DNA of 64,000 bases from Paulownia fortunei (GCA_019321725.1 CM033111.1:496001-560000), one strand, 5' to 3'; counted from the stretch's first letter, positions 1-13,785 are shown. The notes: generated by a model not told the origin, from the letters alone. Numbers and translations are program-made.

Positions 1-3000
1 CCCACTTCGTTTTCCATATTCGTATCATCACTACTAAAACCTTTTCATATTTCATTTTATTTCTTTTCAGACAAATGATACAAGAGGAAAGTTTAATTGA
101 GAAATGGATGAACAAATTAAGATTTAAGATGAGAAGGCGTCCAATCGAAGAGACAAAATACTAGTAAAATTGCTCAACAAGGAGAGATTTCTCGAACTAT
201 AAAGTGAAAGTTATATATTACGTACGAGATAAAAAGAAGAAACCAATTGCTACTTTGACTGAGCTGAGAGTTTGACAAGGAGAAGTACAACTCCCCTCCT
301 TTTAAGTAAAGGAACCAACAACCAAAACTAAGACGCCTAAGTTATACGATAATCACAACATAAACGTGGTCAACATCACTAATAAAGTACCTTAATAACA
401 AAAATCAAATCCTTAAGAACATTGCTTAACGTCAGAATCATCATGTTTGTACAGACAATAATTGTTAATGCCGACCATTTTCGAAAGTGATCTTGATGGG
501 TGTTGTATTGTTGTTTTTGCGAAGCTCTAGACAGGTTTCATCTTGATTGCTTGATACAAAAAAAATATTACTACAAGCAAAATGATTACTTAAATATTTT
601 GGCGTAATTTAGGAGTGTATATATATTAATTACTTTTCATTTTTGCTGAACTGGTCTGAAACGTTTCCCAACCACAAAACGACAATGAAAGCATTTATTA
701 TCTTGTTGACAGAAATGTGTCGAGACCCTTTAATCATATTAAATTAAATATTTTGATGAAATAAATATATGCTCTGGCCTGATAAGATCAAATGAATGTA
801 CTTTCTTTTGATCAAAGAAGGACCTAAATAATGGGTTGGATTTCTAACAAAACTCACAGGCATATGTCTAATTCTTAACTGTCTCTAGTTTCTTTTTCTT
901 GGAGTGAGCTTCGAAGTATGATTATCTGTTATATTCAAAAAGTAATTATTAATTATTATTAATGTCATGATGTATTGATAATATTGATCGTTTTTCTATA
1001 AAAAAATATAAATAAATAAATTGACATTTAGAAAAATATAATAAGATCTTTTAAATGATTTAGATCATTTACAGCTTCTTGCTTATATAAGCTGCCATTC
1101 TCACGATTTTTATCATCGAAATAGGAATAAAAATCAGTAGATTTTTACAAAATCAACCGTGTAATAAAAAAAAAAAAAAAACAAAGGAGTACAATTTTAC
1201 AACATCAACCTAACAATAATTGTTGTTATCGTATAAGAAAAAACCCAAAAGTACTGGCAAACATTTACTATTGTTAGCGTAACTTGACATAGGATTATAT
1301 ACAAATACCTTGTGTACCGCCTAATTAATTTGCTTTACGGTTAATTATTTATTTTAAGGATGAATTAACTATGTATTAGTATATGGTATAAACCTATCTA
1401 CCGCCTAATTAATTTGGATTTGATTGGACCTAATTTGTTTAAAATGAAACCTTTTATAAAGATATTATAACAATTGGGTTCTTTGGGATTCAATTTTCTG
1501 GGGCAGAAGAGGCTTGCTGGGGACATATTGGTCCCACGTGGTTTGACATGAGTGGTCGACATCACCCCCCTTGAGATCCACGTCATCTCCCAACTTATCC
1601 ACGCCTGATGCCTCTTCTCCTTCAGTCTTCCCTTCTTTTCTTTATTTTGTTTTGGGCTTATTGGTAACCCTTTTTCCACGTTAAAACATGGCATGGGCCC
1701 AACTGCAACTTTGTTCATGCACCTCGGTCAAAATCTGTACTTGTATCATATAACTTTCTTAATTCTTATTCTAATACTAATATATACATATATGTGTGTG
1801 AATTTTCATTAAATTAAATATTTTTAAATTAAATATTTTCACTGGAATTTATTTTAAATTTTGTTTATTCTTTTTGATGACTGAATGCCAAGGAACATGT
1901 TTTTTGGTTGCCACAGTTTGAACGCCTTTTTGTCTAATTGTTCGAACCGTGGGGTGAGCATTAGAGCAGATACAAATTATTATTCACTAATATGTTGGGA
2001 GAACGAGTCTTAGATTGTGTTAGCAAACTATTTTTATGGATAGTAGGAAGGACGTAGTTTGGCGAAAAAATTGTTTAGTTTTAGTTTGGGAGTTGTAATT
2101 CTAAAAGCAATTTCCAACTCCATTTGTTTTTCTTTTTCCTATATTTATATTGAGATTATTTTATGAAAAAGTCAGAAGTCAATGAGGCTTAATTTAAACA
2201 TAAAAAATATGAGGTAGAAAAACTATATCGTTATGAGGTATTGGATCAGTTTCACGAGAAATGTGGATACATACTTACATTTGATGCAATGTTTTTATAA
2301 TTATATCGATAATTAAATTATTTTTATTATTAATAAGTAGTTTAATTAGTTGGATTAGTTCAACTGACAATTCAACCGATCTAATAATAATTGATTATAT
2401 TTTTTAATTTTATTATATAAAATAGTAATATAATAAATTAATTTTTATATATTAAAATTTAAAAATAAAAATAAATAAATAATTTATTCAAAATCACATC
2501 TAACAAAATTTAAAGTCTAAGAAACCAAATATATATAATCAAATACTAAGTTTAAAAATTAAATTTCCTCCAAAAAATACACAAAAAAAACATACTGGTT
2601 CTGATTGATTCTTGACTGGTTCGATCAATTTTTTATTGATTTTTAACTGATTCAAACTCATTTTTTATTTTTAGTAGTTAATCGGACTAAATTGACCATA
2701 AATTTCTGATCAATCCAGTCTGATTTTGAAAACATTAATTTGATCATTTCACTCAAAAATAATTCGAAGTAACATTTTGTTCACCTTCTCTAGTAATTAG
2801 GAAATTAATATTTTTTCTATACTTGAGCAATGAAATATGCTATTATTTCAATCCAAAGAAAGAGAAAAAAAAAGAAGCATTTTAATCCTTTTTTTTTTTT
2901 GGTCATAAGTTGCATTATTATCATTTCATTTAGTCAAGCAGTATTCAACAATAATTTAATTCAGATTTATTTCATTTCACGGAACCAAATTAGATTGAAT

Positions 3001-6000
3001 CAAAGCTAATTTATATAGTATTTCAAGATCAAATTCAAAATCTCCCCTGAAAAATTCAGCCAATAAAAATGAGTGGCATGCAAATATTATTATACGGTGA
3101 AGCACGTCTCTATTTGATGTGACCGGAATTGTTAATTTACCGGCAACGTGACATCAACCCGGCGTTTTCAGGTATCTTATGTGGCCGCGATTTATTAGTA
3201 AATATTTAACGATTTTATACTTTTTTTTTTTCGACGACTCAAGCAAGAAGCAAGAATTTTCAGTTGATTAGGTTTTCATGGCAAGCACAAACACGATTTA
3301 TGATTATTCATTCTGTATTCCATCTGGAAAGCAAATTATATATATACATATATATAGAGAGAGAGAAAAAAACGGAAGTCTAGAAAGCGAACGCTTTGAC
3401 CTTCTTCAGATGTTTAATTCATGGCGTTAAGCCACTAGATAGCTTAAATTTTTATTCCAAGTTTTGCTTTACAATGAGTTTTTCTTTTATTTTTTTCCGT
3501 TGTAATTATTATGCCATTCTTTTTTTATTTTTTGCAATACAAAGTCAAGATATTGAAATTATTCAAAAATAATATTAATTTCTTCTCACAATTAATTAAT
3601 CAGCCTTGAATGATCTTTTTGGAATATTAAAATTTAATTAAAAGAAAAAATATAAAAGCATATGGCTTAGTCAAGTTCTTAAGTTATACATGCATTTTAT
3701 TTTATTTTTTTATCCGAGGAAGCATATTATACTTTCTGTTTTAGTGAATTTAGTTATGCTAAAACTGAAGTGCTCGATAATTCAGATAAACCTTTTTCTT
3801 AGGAGTTGACTTTTTTTTTTTCCATTTTCTTTATATTTTTTATTGCTTTATCAATATTTTTGGGATTAATTTTCAAGATTTTGATGTGTATAGATTCTTG
3901 GACAAGTACAACCACAAAAACGATTGAGTTTGGCAAAATCAAGTGGAATATTTTGCCTTTTGCTTTCCGTGGATGCTCTAAACTGTTGTATCTTTTAGGA
4001 AATTGATTCTCAATTAAAAATATTTGAATCAGGATATTATGAGGAAAATTCTTTTGGTATATATATTAAGAGCAAATCTTCTATGCACTAAATCAAGGGA
4101 ATAAGTATTGAATAATTGACAATCCATGATGACACATTTTGTAATAGAATATAGTATTTTTATTTCAAATTGAATAATTCTGTTTCCATTTTCCAACTTC
4201 CACAAATAATATTTTCATTTTCAATTACTCCATGTGACAGCATAAATTCTCGCTACCATTTTTAAAGGTAAAATTTTGTAAAAATACTAATTTTTTTATA
4301 TTTTTAACTCTCATTTAAAAGTTCATATTAATTTAAAACGTGACACTTTATTTGGAATATAGGGAATATGTGATTCCATTTCAGTAATCTTTGTGGGGAT
4401 GACTCGTGTTTTAATAAATACGCAATTTGATTTGAATATGAAAACTTCATAAACAAACTCTAATTCCATGAAAATGATTTTAAAAATTCTATTGAATAAT
4501 ATTATGAAAACCAATTAAATTTACATAAATGAATTCTTTTAATTTTAATTCTCAATTCGTTTTAAAAAATATCGTCCAATATGATTTTCAATATCTTCTT
4601 GTCTAAAAAAAATTATTATATAAAATTATCATTTCTAGAGAGTTTGTACCACTTTTTCGATGTCACTAAAAGCAAATTATTGAACAATGAATGAATAGTT
4701 TCTCATTATCCATCTTCATCAATTACATTCAATGAACAAGAGAATCCCCTCGCAAAAAGACAGCTTTTTAAAATGTTAAATTCGATGGATAAGTATGTAA
4801 ATAATAGATAATTATTTTTATTTTATTTAAAATAAAATACTTGTTAATTATTTAATCATTCGATTATTTCGTACCAAACGTAACTAATATATTTTATTTT
4901 TTATCAAATAAACACCGATACAAAATACATGCATTCATTTAGTATTTATTTTTCTTGTTTGTAGAAAATAAACAAAAGACCCATTAACTTCATGCCGGGT
5001 TATGTTCATCTCTACTACCAAATTTAAATTTATTGTTACCATAAATTGTTGTTTTGTGAAGTGAGAGAAGCAAAAACATAATTGAAAACATGTAAAAAGC
5101 CAAACAAAAAGGGCGGAGAGGGAATCCCAAAATTGGGCATAAAATGGCAAGTAAAAACAAACATGAGTAACTGAACCTCTGTTAGTGCTGAATCACTCGT
5201 TTGACCTTAAGTGGTTGGGTCATTGAAGAGAAGCCCAGAATTTGCTACCTGAATTTGTTACTTAATGAAACTTTTCCCCAATCTCACCGACAACGCGTGC
5301 TCCTCACCGTCTCTTAATCGCGTTTAACCCTTTCAAAGAAACTACAGTCACGCGCCGTATTTAAATCGGAGAAGTTTTTGCATTTGGTTCGAATTCTCTC
5401 TTGAAATTAACTGAAGTTAGTTGTTTACAACAAAATTAACTGATTCTAAAACAAACCAAGCAAAAATTAAGAGAGACACAGAGACACAGAGACACAGAGA
5501 GATTTAATAAATAAGGCCTCGTTTGGCTGCATTTCAAGTGAATATCTGAAAACTTTCATGCATTTATTGTTGTCAAAAAATAAAATAAAATCAAAACACA
5601 AATGTCTGTCACTCGTCTTGTGAGTTGAAATACATCGCGAAAAAGGAATATAACATTTATTGAGGAGTTCAAATAAAAGTATCCCATTTTAATTGGTTAA
5701 GCAAAATTGGTTTGATTGGCGTTTTAAGGCAATCAACAACCAAACTAGTAGTAATTTTTTTATATTTCTGTAATTAACTTCACAATTTGATTTATTGCTG
5801 TTAAATAAGATGATTTTTGTAACGATAAATTCGGTCGCTTCTATATTTTGTGATTTAATTGATAAGGAAGGATTGAATGTGCCACTCTTTCATGTTAACA
5901 ATCCCTTTATAATTGATTGGTGTAAAGTCTAATTATGCTGAGTGTAGATTGTGGATGATAGATAAATAAAAAATAAAAATTACGTTATATCCATAAACAA

Positions 6001-6400
6001 ATATTATAGGGGGTGAAAAGGAGAATTTCAAACAATCAGAAATAAATAAAATGGGGTTAAAAGTAAAAAAGAAACTGAAGGATTAAAAACTGACTGCATT
6101 ATCTTTATCAGTCCGTCCCACTTTTGAACAAAACGTAAATAATTTTCTGTCAAAAAATTGTGTTTTCACCTTTCATCACAGTGCAGAAAGTTGGGAAAGA
6201 GTACACAGAAAAAAAAAGCAAAAGGCGCGCCGCGCTGGCGGACGACGGGCGTAGGGATCTGGTCAACGCCGTTTGACCACGTTCTTTAGGTAAATACAGA
6301 CAAATCTGAAACCATAGGGTCAGTTATGTAATTTCGGAAAACACCGCAACTTTTTTTCTTTTTTAAATTTTATTTCTTGTCGCTGTTGATGTTGCCTTCT
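1..6400. other. Intergenic, AT-rich, no gene recognised
   Basis: Only short open frames occur and none resembles a known family. The longest (1398-1718, minus, 106 codons) is an isolated frame over a stretch holding a CCACGTGG palindrome. A diffuse segment at about 2330-2750 contains repeated GGTTCGATC-like and TTGATT words typical of decayed DNA transposons, but no clear ends are visible. A short GAGACA repeat lies at about 5470-5500. The last kilobase is presumably the promoter of the F-box gene. Confidence 0.6.
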
Positions 6401-6431
6401 CCTCACTTCCCCTTCTCTCTTAATGTGTGTG

Positions 6432-6445
6432 TATATATATAATAA
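6432..6445 (+). promoter_or_regulatory. TATA box of the F-box/MYND gene
   Basis: A run TATATATATAATAA lies about 85-95 bases before the ATG at 6530, and C/T-rich leader sequence follows at 6448-6475. The spacing fits a short 5' leader with transcription starting near 6465-6480. This is inferred from position and composition only. Confidence 0.5.
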
Positions 6446-6529
6446 GGGCTCCCTCATTTCTCATTATCTCTTAACAGGTATAGAGAAAAAAGAACAATCA
6501 CAAACACAACACACACTAGAGAACGTAAT

Positions 6530-8278
6530 ATGAGAACGAGGAGAGGACTGTGTTATCCTAAAGTGATTAATATGTGTGTGGAGAATAACAACAGAGTGGT
6601 GAAGAGAAGGAAAGCGGAGCTCGCCGGAGACCAAGTGGGCTGCCGGAAAAGGTTGAAGACCCCGACGGAAATTTCCGGAGGATGTGATTTCTTTGATGCT
6701 TTGCCTGATGATCTTGTCCTTTGTATTCTCTGCAAACTCAGCTCCACCGCCGGCTGCCCTGCCGATTTCATCAATGTTTTGATAACGTACGTTTTTTTTT
6801 TCCTTTGACGTGTTCTTTATTTGTGATATATTTGATCTTTTAAGGAAAAAAGTTTGCACATCTTCTTGATTTGAAAAATATAGATATTCTAAATCTTTCT
6901 GCATTTTTTGGCAGTTGTTTCTTGCTCAAATTAAGGGATGATATATAGCATTGGTTTTTTAAGGAAACTGAGCCGATGAACTGTCGCATTAATGGAAACT
7001 GTATTTAGAAATATATTCCCTTTCATTTTTGTTCTAAATGGGAGTAAAGGTGATATTTTTGAATCTGTTTTGTTTTTTTAATGCAGAAAAAAAGTCCTTT
7101 TTCTGAAAACTTGTGTCAATTTTGTGGTTTTCAAGTTCGTTCGTATCTGAATCTATATATATATAATTTTATTTTTTTTGGATGAACAGATGCAAAAGAC
7201 TAAACGGATTAGGCCTCCATTCTCTAGTACTATCCAAAGCCTCTCAGAAAATGTTGGCAGTCAAAGCTAAAAACTGGTCCGAGTCCTCTCACCGATTCCT
7301 CAAACTCTGCGCCGATTCCGGAAATGTTGAAGCCTGCTACACTCTAGGCATGGTTAGTATCTTTTAGCAATTTTCTTATTTCTCAGGTGTGACGAAACAT
7401 TAAAAAGTCCTTGTGATAGCAAAGAATGAGACTCGATGCATGTGCAAATTGTAGTCATACATGAAAATCTTAATACAGAAATTCAGAATTTTTCACTGAG
7501 ATTTATTATTATTTACTGGACACAGATTCGATTCTACTGTTTGCAAAACCGAGGAAACGGAGCATCCTTAATGGCAAAGGCCGCGATTAGCTCACACGCG
7601 TCGGCGCTCTACTCGCTTGCCGTTATCCAGTTCAACGGCAGCGGCGGTTCGAAGAACGACAAGGACCTTCGCGCTGGGGTGGCCTTGTGCGCACGCGCCG
7701 CGTTTCTCGGCCACGTCGATGCGCTTCGAGAGCTGGGCCACTGCCTGCAAGACGGCTACGGCGTAAAGCAAAACATCGCCGAGGGGCGCCGATTCTTAGT
7801 CCAAGCCAACGCGCGTGAGTTGGCCATTGTTTTAGCGGCGAATCCGTCGGCTGTTGTGCCCAGGTCGTGGCTGACGTGCAACCCCCACCGCCAATCGGGT
7901 GGCAGCGGGTGCCCATTGTTGAGTGATTTCGGGTGTAATGTGCCGGCTCCGGAGTCCCACCCGGCGAACAGATTTTTATCAGAGTGGTTTTCGGGTCGCA
8001 CCGGGAGTATTCCGGGTCCGGGGCTCCGCTTATGTTCTCATTCGGGTTGCGGGAGGCCAGAGACTAGGAGGCATGAGTTTCGTCGGTGTTCTGTGTGCGG
8101 AGCAGTTAATTATTGCTCGCGTGCTTGTCAGGCACTGGATTGGAAGCTCCGGCATAAGGTGGAGTGCGCTCCGGTGGAGAGGTGGGCAGATGAGGATGGA
8201 GAAAATGACGGTAACGGTGACGATATTCTTAACGGCAATGGTAACGTCAACGACGAAGAAGCAATGGAGGAAAGTTAA
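6530..8278 (+). CDS. F-box protein with Sel1-like repeats and C-terminal MYND zinc finger (At1g67340-like)
   Basis: Probable substrate adaptor of an SCF ubiquitin ligase. Exons are 6530-6786, 7190-7352 and 7526-8278; all junctions are GT-AG and the joined frame gives 390 residues. Residues 1-50 are basic, with KRRK and RKRLK clusters (possible nuclear signal). The F-box begins near residue 54 (FDALPDDLVLCILCKL) and crosses the first intron. Alanine/glycine-rich Sel1/TPR-like helices occupy about 115-235. The MYND finger has all eight ligands: C310, C315, C328, C331, C337, C341, H350, C354. An acidic, Asn/Gly-rich tail follows. Exon 3 is far more GC-rich than its surroundings, and dense spurious frames overlap it on both strands. 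The length is close to the Arabidopsis homologue (about 380 residues from memory). The start codon is the first ATG after the TATA box. The ubiquitin-ligase role is a family inference. Confidence 0.93.
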
Positions 8279-8499
8279 CGGTGAGATTGTGGACTGTGAA
8301 TGTGACGGTAACGGCACGGGAGTCTAGAGAGAGAGAGTTGGGATAAAAATGAAGAAAAGAGGAAGATTTGAGGCCAAATTTTGTCTGGGAAAATTGAGTT
8401 AAATCTTTTGCTTATGATCAGTTTCTGTATAGGGAATGTAAAGTGTAAACTCACAAGTTCTTGAGTTTAACTTTTTACTCTCTCTTTTATGTACTAGTA

Positions 8500-9675
8500 T
8501 ATAGTTTATTCGGCCTTAAGTTCATCAAGAAAACGAAAAATTGAAATTTTTACTCTGCAAATTTTACAATATTTACAATCAAGTCCTCTTCCAATTCTTG
8601 TTCTGTTTTTTTTTTTTTTTTTTCTTTTAAATTAATTGTTCTGAACATGTATGATGATGTGAATTATTATTGTACTTTAGAAAGGGTGGGTGTTAATATA
8701 AACATGGGGACCGAATGATAACGCATTGTTCATGTTGCTGGGCTTTTTTCACACTTCTCAATTGGCAGCATCTCACATGATATGTGGGTCATTGGCAACT
8801 CCGAGTTCTTGAATTTCTTCAAAACAAAGTGAGACATTGATTCTAAGTGTTCGTAGTGCAAATTATTAGGTGAAGAGATGGGATGTGTAATGTGAAATTC
8901 TGAATAACCAACCACATTAATATGCTTGAATTCTGCCTTAACTTTAGGGTAAAGACTGAAAAGGAGAAAGCTCATTTGAATCTACAATGTGAAAGTGGAT
9001 GAACCAGCAAACTTTTCTATGATTTTATACTTCAAAATCCTCAATTTCAAGAGTTTCATAGGTTATTACCCCATTTAATAAGAATATTTGATATGTAAAT
9101 TTTAGAGGGAAAGTAAAAGTGATAAATAATGTATCTAAAAAAAGCCTGAAAGTGATAAATATGGTGGTGACAGAGGGGATCCTAGGTAGCAAGTAATTCC
9201 AATGACAATCCAGGCAAATTACTGTTCCTTTTTATGTTGTACACTTTTATGTTTGGTCAAAAAATGTCAGGTAGTAAGAGATTGACCAAAGCACAAAAAG
9301 AAAAAAGAAAAAAGAAAATAAAAAATAAAGAATGGGTTAGAAAGAGGGTAAAGGTGAAGCTAAGAGTGAGAGGAGACAAGTGCAATGCGCAAGTGGAGAA
9401 TGTGCTCGTCTCATTGTCTGAGAACTTTTATGCCCCCCATCTCCAAAAGAAAGAAAGAAAAAAGAGAACTATAATACATGCAAGTGATGAAAAGAGAGCA
9501 TCCATCCCATGGTGGGAGTCAGGAGTGCACTTATTCTTTCTTTTATCAACATTATTACCACTATTTACTATCCCAACCCAAATCCAAGAAATTCAAACCT
9601 AGGCAGAAAAGGAACAGCTGTGGTCCAAACTATACAAGCCCAAAACCCCATTTAAAGCCTTCTTTTGTTGGTTGG
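8500..9675. other. Intergenic stretch after the F-box gene
   Basis: Roughly 8279-8500 should be the 3' UTR. A poly-T run sits at 8607-8623. Open frames at 8730-8975 (minus) and 9234-9602 (plus, very Lys-rich because of A/G-rich DNA) have no family resemblance and no recognisable splice partners, so I do not call genes here. Confidence 0.6.
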
Positions 9676-9683
9676 AGGTGCAA

Positions 9684-9991
9684 TTATTATTATTTTATTA
9701 TTATTTTACTATTATTTTTGATGAATTAGATTTTAGATTTCACCCGACTAATTATGGGAGTTGATGATCTTCCCTGATTCGTCATTCGGATAAATAGGAT
9801 GCGCTTACAACCCATATACAGTTGGAGCATAAATTCGGATTAAAAATTAATCCTTCCAACAAACTCTTTTTACACGACGCGGTAGGGACTCCGGAGGACA
9901 CACAAGCACGCCAAGACCTATGTATCCATCAAAATTCGAACCTCAATAGTCTCTATTATTCTACAACCGTTCCGCCATGACGGTGGGGGCA
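9684..9991 (-). mobile_element. tRNA-derived SINE with target-site duplication
   Basis: Read on the minus strand from 9991, the element has an RNA polymerase III A box TGGCGGAACGG (9967-9977), about 30 bases of spacer, then a B box with GGTTCGAA (9935-9942). It ends in an A/T-rich tail of TAA/TAAAA units at about 9684-9725. The flanks carry an exact 8-bp direct repeat AGGTGCAA at 9676-9683 and 9992-9999. Box spacing, simple tail and target-site duplication together define a SINE of about 308 bp. The family was not identified. Confidence 0.82.
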
Positions 9992-10320
9992 AGGTGCAAC
10001 TAATTGTTGGTTGAGAATGAGAAGGACAAGCACTATACATAGTGCAACAATGGATGATATTATATTCTCAATTCTTTTGAGTTTTATGCATTTGGGGCAA
10101 AAGTTCCAAGATCTTGATTTCTATGAGTTAATTCATATCTGTCCCCCACCCCTCAAGCAACTGAAATCGACACAAACCGCCACGGCTGATGCATAACTAT
10201 TATTAATGCTTGATGCTAACGCCACCCTGTTGCAGGTTAGTAGATTAAGACCATTTTAGATTTTTTATTGTAATTTAATATTTTATTTTATATTTAACTT
10301 TATAAATCCACGTCAACTAT

Positions 10321-10392
10321 ATATGATTCATAAAAAATATATATTTTACACTTAACATATGATTCATAAAAAATATATATTTTACACTTAAC
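10321..10392. repeat. Perfect 36-bp tandem duplication
   Basis: Two adjacent identical 36-base units (10321-10356, 10357-10392), each starting ATATGATTCATAAAAAATAT and AT-rich throughout. No mismatches were seen, so the duplication is recent compared with the decayed surroundings. Confidence 0.9.
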
Positions 10393-10399
10393 ATACTTT

Positions 10400-13250
10400 A
10401 TGCGATATAAAATAACGATATGAAATTAAAATAGATGATCCAAACTATGTTAATAACATTAAGAGTAATACAATCTAAGGAGATTTAGCGTGCATTTGGT
10501 TGCGATTTAGACATGGGATTTTTGCTATTTGGGGAGGAAGTTTGTGGAAAACATCCAGCTCTAGGCCTCCATTGAGGCTATTGTCACGGATTAATTGCAC
10601 TATAGCTGTAATTGTAAAAACTTTTAAGACCTTTTGTTAGGTATTCTACAATATGTTTTGTTAGGTTTTCCACACGCAAGTTATGGTAAATGAAGTAAAC
10701 TTAAGAATATTTTTGTCTTACGGTATTTTGTTTTTTGAAAGAAAAAAAGAAATAAAAACTTAAAACAACAGAATGTTGTCTCATAGGTACGTTTTTCACT
10801 ATGTTATGTATTGTTGTTTAAAATAAGTTAGAATTAAATATAGAATTTCCAGAACTCAAACTATGATAATTTTAAATAATTTGCAATGCGGCAGAGTGCG
10901 GGGTAGGCAAATGTTGATGGCATGTTACCTTAGAGAATTATTAGCTCTTTTTTTGAGTAAAGAATTTGGTGGAAAAAGAGGTACAAAATAATTTTATTCC
11001 CTGAATAAGAGCAGCAAAATTGTGCAAAATTTCTTGCATAAATGGTTGTAATATTAAATGTCCATTGACGTCTCACCAGAAAGAATTTGGTGCATATTAC
11101 TCATTTATGGTACATTTCTGGACGCATTATACTGCTCTAGCTTTCTCTCTGAATTTTCAGCTGTTTCTTTGTCGTCTTTATAAATTTTTATGATTTTTTT
11201 TGGGGTAAAATGATGGATAAATCTTATATTTGTTTCTGGCCTAACTAAGAGTGTGTTTGACAAAGTATTTGAAATTATAATTTTAATACAACAGATTCCA
11301 TGAAAATTTATTTTTCGTTAACTAAATGAAAATTGTGGCTCTAGTGCAGTCAATATGTAAATGGCCAACAACATGATTACATTACAATACTAATTAATAA
11401 TTATAAGTCAATAGTTAACAACTATCGACAATCAATATATAACTTTTTACAATAATGTTAATAGAAAAAATAAAGAAATAAAACCACAAGCATATATAAA
11501 AAAAAAAAACGTCCAAGCCCTAATAAATGAAGCTATTAGTCAATGTTCAAGTTTCTAGAGTGACAAATGGAGCCTCTAGAACCTCTTATTTAGTCCTTAA
11601 AAGGCCAAAGCATCACCAATTGTTAAAGACTTAAAAATGCAGTTGATCTCGTGGAAGTTACCTAGTGCTAGAAGGAAACTGCGAGAGTTGAGAGTGGGCT
11701 GAATTGCCTAAAGCAGAGGTTGTATTAAAATCTCCAACCTTTTTCTTTCACCTTCTACCATCAAAATTTGTTGATTAGAGGTTGCTAAGTTTTGGTTAAC
11801 AGTTAAGCTCATTGAAAAGATGGATTAGTTTGAATTAGGTCTAGTCCATGATAACTCTCACTGCAGCATGTAGTAATATGGGAGAAGAAAAAGCCAAGTG
11901 GTGAGAGGCAATTCCCTTAGCAATTAGGTTAAGAATGGGATTACCTCATTAAAAGTCATTGGGTTGAGTTGATTTGGCATTATATTTTTAGGGATGACTC
12001 ACTTAATCTAATTGAAAAGATAGATTGGTGCCACCTACATCTACTTACCAATTAAATCATTTTATCAACTTATAAAAAAAAAAAAAAAAAAAACTCAACC
12101 CCATTAAATAATTATTGGCCATATTCAGTGTATTCATAATAAATAGTTACGTTAGTATCATTTGGTCATTTGTTATGAAATTTTTGTTAGTGATTGAATT
12201 TCTCTCACAATGTTAAATTATTAAATTGATATAATTTATATATGTAGATTGAACATCCTCTCACTATAAGTAATTTTTTAGGATGAATTCTAATCAAACT
12301 CAATATCATGATATCATAGCATCAAATTTGCCAACAATGATAGTTTTGAGCTCTGATCCACTATTAATTATTTTATCACGTTAAAAAAAATAAAAATCTT
12401 GAACCCCACTACGAAATTCTTGGCCATATTCAGTGTTTTCATATTATACAATTACAATGATGCTAGTTAATATTTTATGAGTTCTACTGCGAATATAGTA
12501 GCATTGTAGTCATTTGTTATGAAATATTTGTTATTAGTTAAATTTTTCCCAATATTAGTATAATGTATATATGTAGATTGGGCACCATCTTCCTTTAACT
12601 AATTTTTAGGATGAATTCTATACAAATCTATTTATCATGATATCGATGCACGAGATTTGCAGATAATGGTGAGTTTGAACCTCAATTAATTTATATGACA
12701 CGTTAGGTGTGAGGACGGGTGTTGAAAGTTGAATTCATCTCATATTGTCAAATTAGACTGGTATAGTTTATATATGTAGATTGAACATCCTTTATCATGA
12801 AAGCTAATTTTTGGGATGAATTATATTCAAATGGTCCTAGGTTATAATTTTTTATTTTTTAACAAAAAGGGTTTTGTATTAGCTTTACATATCTACGCTT
12901 ATTAAAAAGTCCATCCACCGGCATTAACTCATGCTCCCATCATCCATAGGATTGATTGTGGACCTTTTGCGTAGTTAGTTTGGCAACCGCTATCAATTGC
13001 AAAATTGTTTTTATTATGCATATAGACGCGCAGCTAATTTCTCTTGAACTCAAAAAAGTCAAGACCAATTTCTCCTGCTATTCCACTTTCAGCCCACATT
13101 ATTCATTTCTTTATTTCCAAATTCCTTGCTTCAAGGTTGAGCATTTCTCTTAACTTGTATTTTTTATTATTTTTATTGAATATGATCAAAAACAAATCAT
13201 ACAGCTTTGGGCAAAAACATATTTTTTTTTTCTCTTTTTTTATTTTTTAA
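10400..13250. other. Gene-poor intergenic region
   Basis: Outside the repeat block, I see AT-rich sequence, a poly-A run at 12,075-12,092 and only short frames without family resemblance. Nothing here supports a gene. Confidence 0.55.
12095..12835. repeat. Degenerate tandem repeat, about 300-bp period, three partial units
   Basis: The same order of words recurs: GGCCATATTCAGTG, CATTTGTTATGAAAT, TATATATGTAGATTG, TAGGATGAATTCTA, then ATCATGATATC. The first unit begins at about 12,100, the second at about 12,415, and a shorter third at about 12,720. Units have diverged by substitutions and small indels. No coding capacity or terminal inverted repeats were found; it could be internal debris of a transposon. 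Confidence 0.65.
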
Positions 13251-13714
13251 ATTAATCTATGGGCCATTTGAAATTGAATATTGTGGCAGAAAAACTCCAA
13301 CTGGTAGCCTAACTGGGCCCAAAATCAACTTGAGTGTCCAGATGTATCTAACATAAGCCGAAATATTCAATCTTGTGGGCCCTGTTATGTTCCCCGGCCC
13401 AAAATAGTTGACCTTAAAGTCTCTCAAGCAGTTGATTTCTCATGCCCATCACAATCACTAAACCCTATTGCAAGTCTAGTTTTTTTCATTCATTTGCATA
13501 ATTAAGTACTTTTGACTTGCCAAAATAATCAAACCTCCCTACGTTAAAACGACGTTAGTTACTAGGCGAGACTTAAAAATAGAATATTTGTGCTACTTTA
13601 CCATTTTGCCTCCAAATGAATATTTTTTCTACGTAACATTTCTAAACCTTAGAATTTTTTTTTAACACGTATAACATTTGAATTTTTTTATTTCAAGAAG
13701 AGGAATATAATTGC

Positions 13715-13785
13715 ATAATTGGGCCCAAAGAAGAAGCCCATTTAGTCTACATGTGAACCAGCCTCGTGGCTATAAATAGAAATAT
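13715..13785 (+). promoter_or_regulatory. Promoter-like cluster without an assigned gene
   Basis: A GGGCCCA motif (about 13,721) is followed by GCTATAAATAGAAA (TATA box near 13,770). Further GGGCC/GGCCCA motifs stand at about 13,261, 13,314, 13,376 and 13,395, with AAACCCTA (telo-box-like) at about 13,460. Such site II plus telo-box combinations are typical of plant housekeeping promoters. The nearest gene is the complex I P1 copy, whose coding exon starts 1.5 kb downstream. Whether this is its distal promoter or drives a non-coding transcript is unknown. Confidence 0.35.

Noticed and set aside
1398..1718. 106-codon minus-strand frame
   Set aside because: No family resemblance; isolated in AT-rich DNA. 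Kept only as part of the intergenic description.
6464..6904. 146-codon frame on the minus strand
   Set aside because: Antisense to the promoter and first exon of the F-box gene, with no recognisable domain.
7632..8317. Several long open frames on the minus strand and in another plus frame
   Set aside because: They overlap the GC-rich third exon of the F-box/MYND gene; their translations are Arg/Pro/His-rich and resemble no family.
9234..9602. 122-codon plus-strand frame, Lys/Arg-rich
   Set aside because: The composition follows A/G-rich DNA; no domain, no codon pattern and no splice partner.
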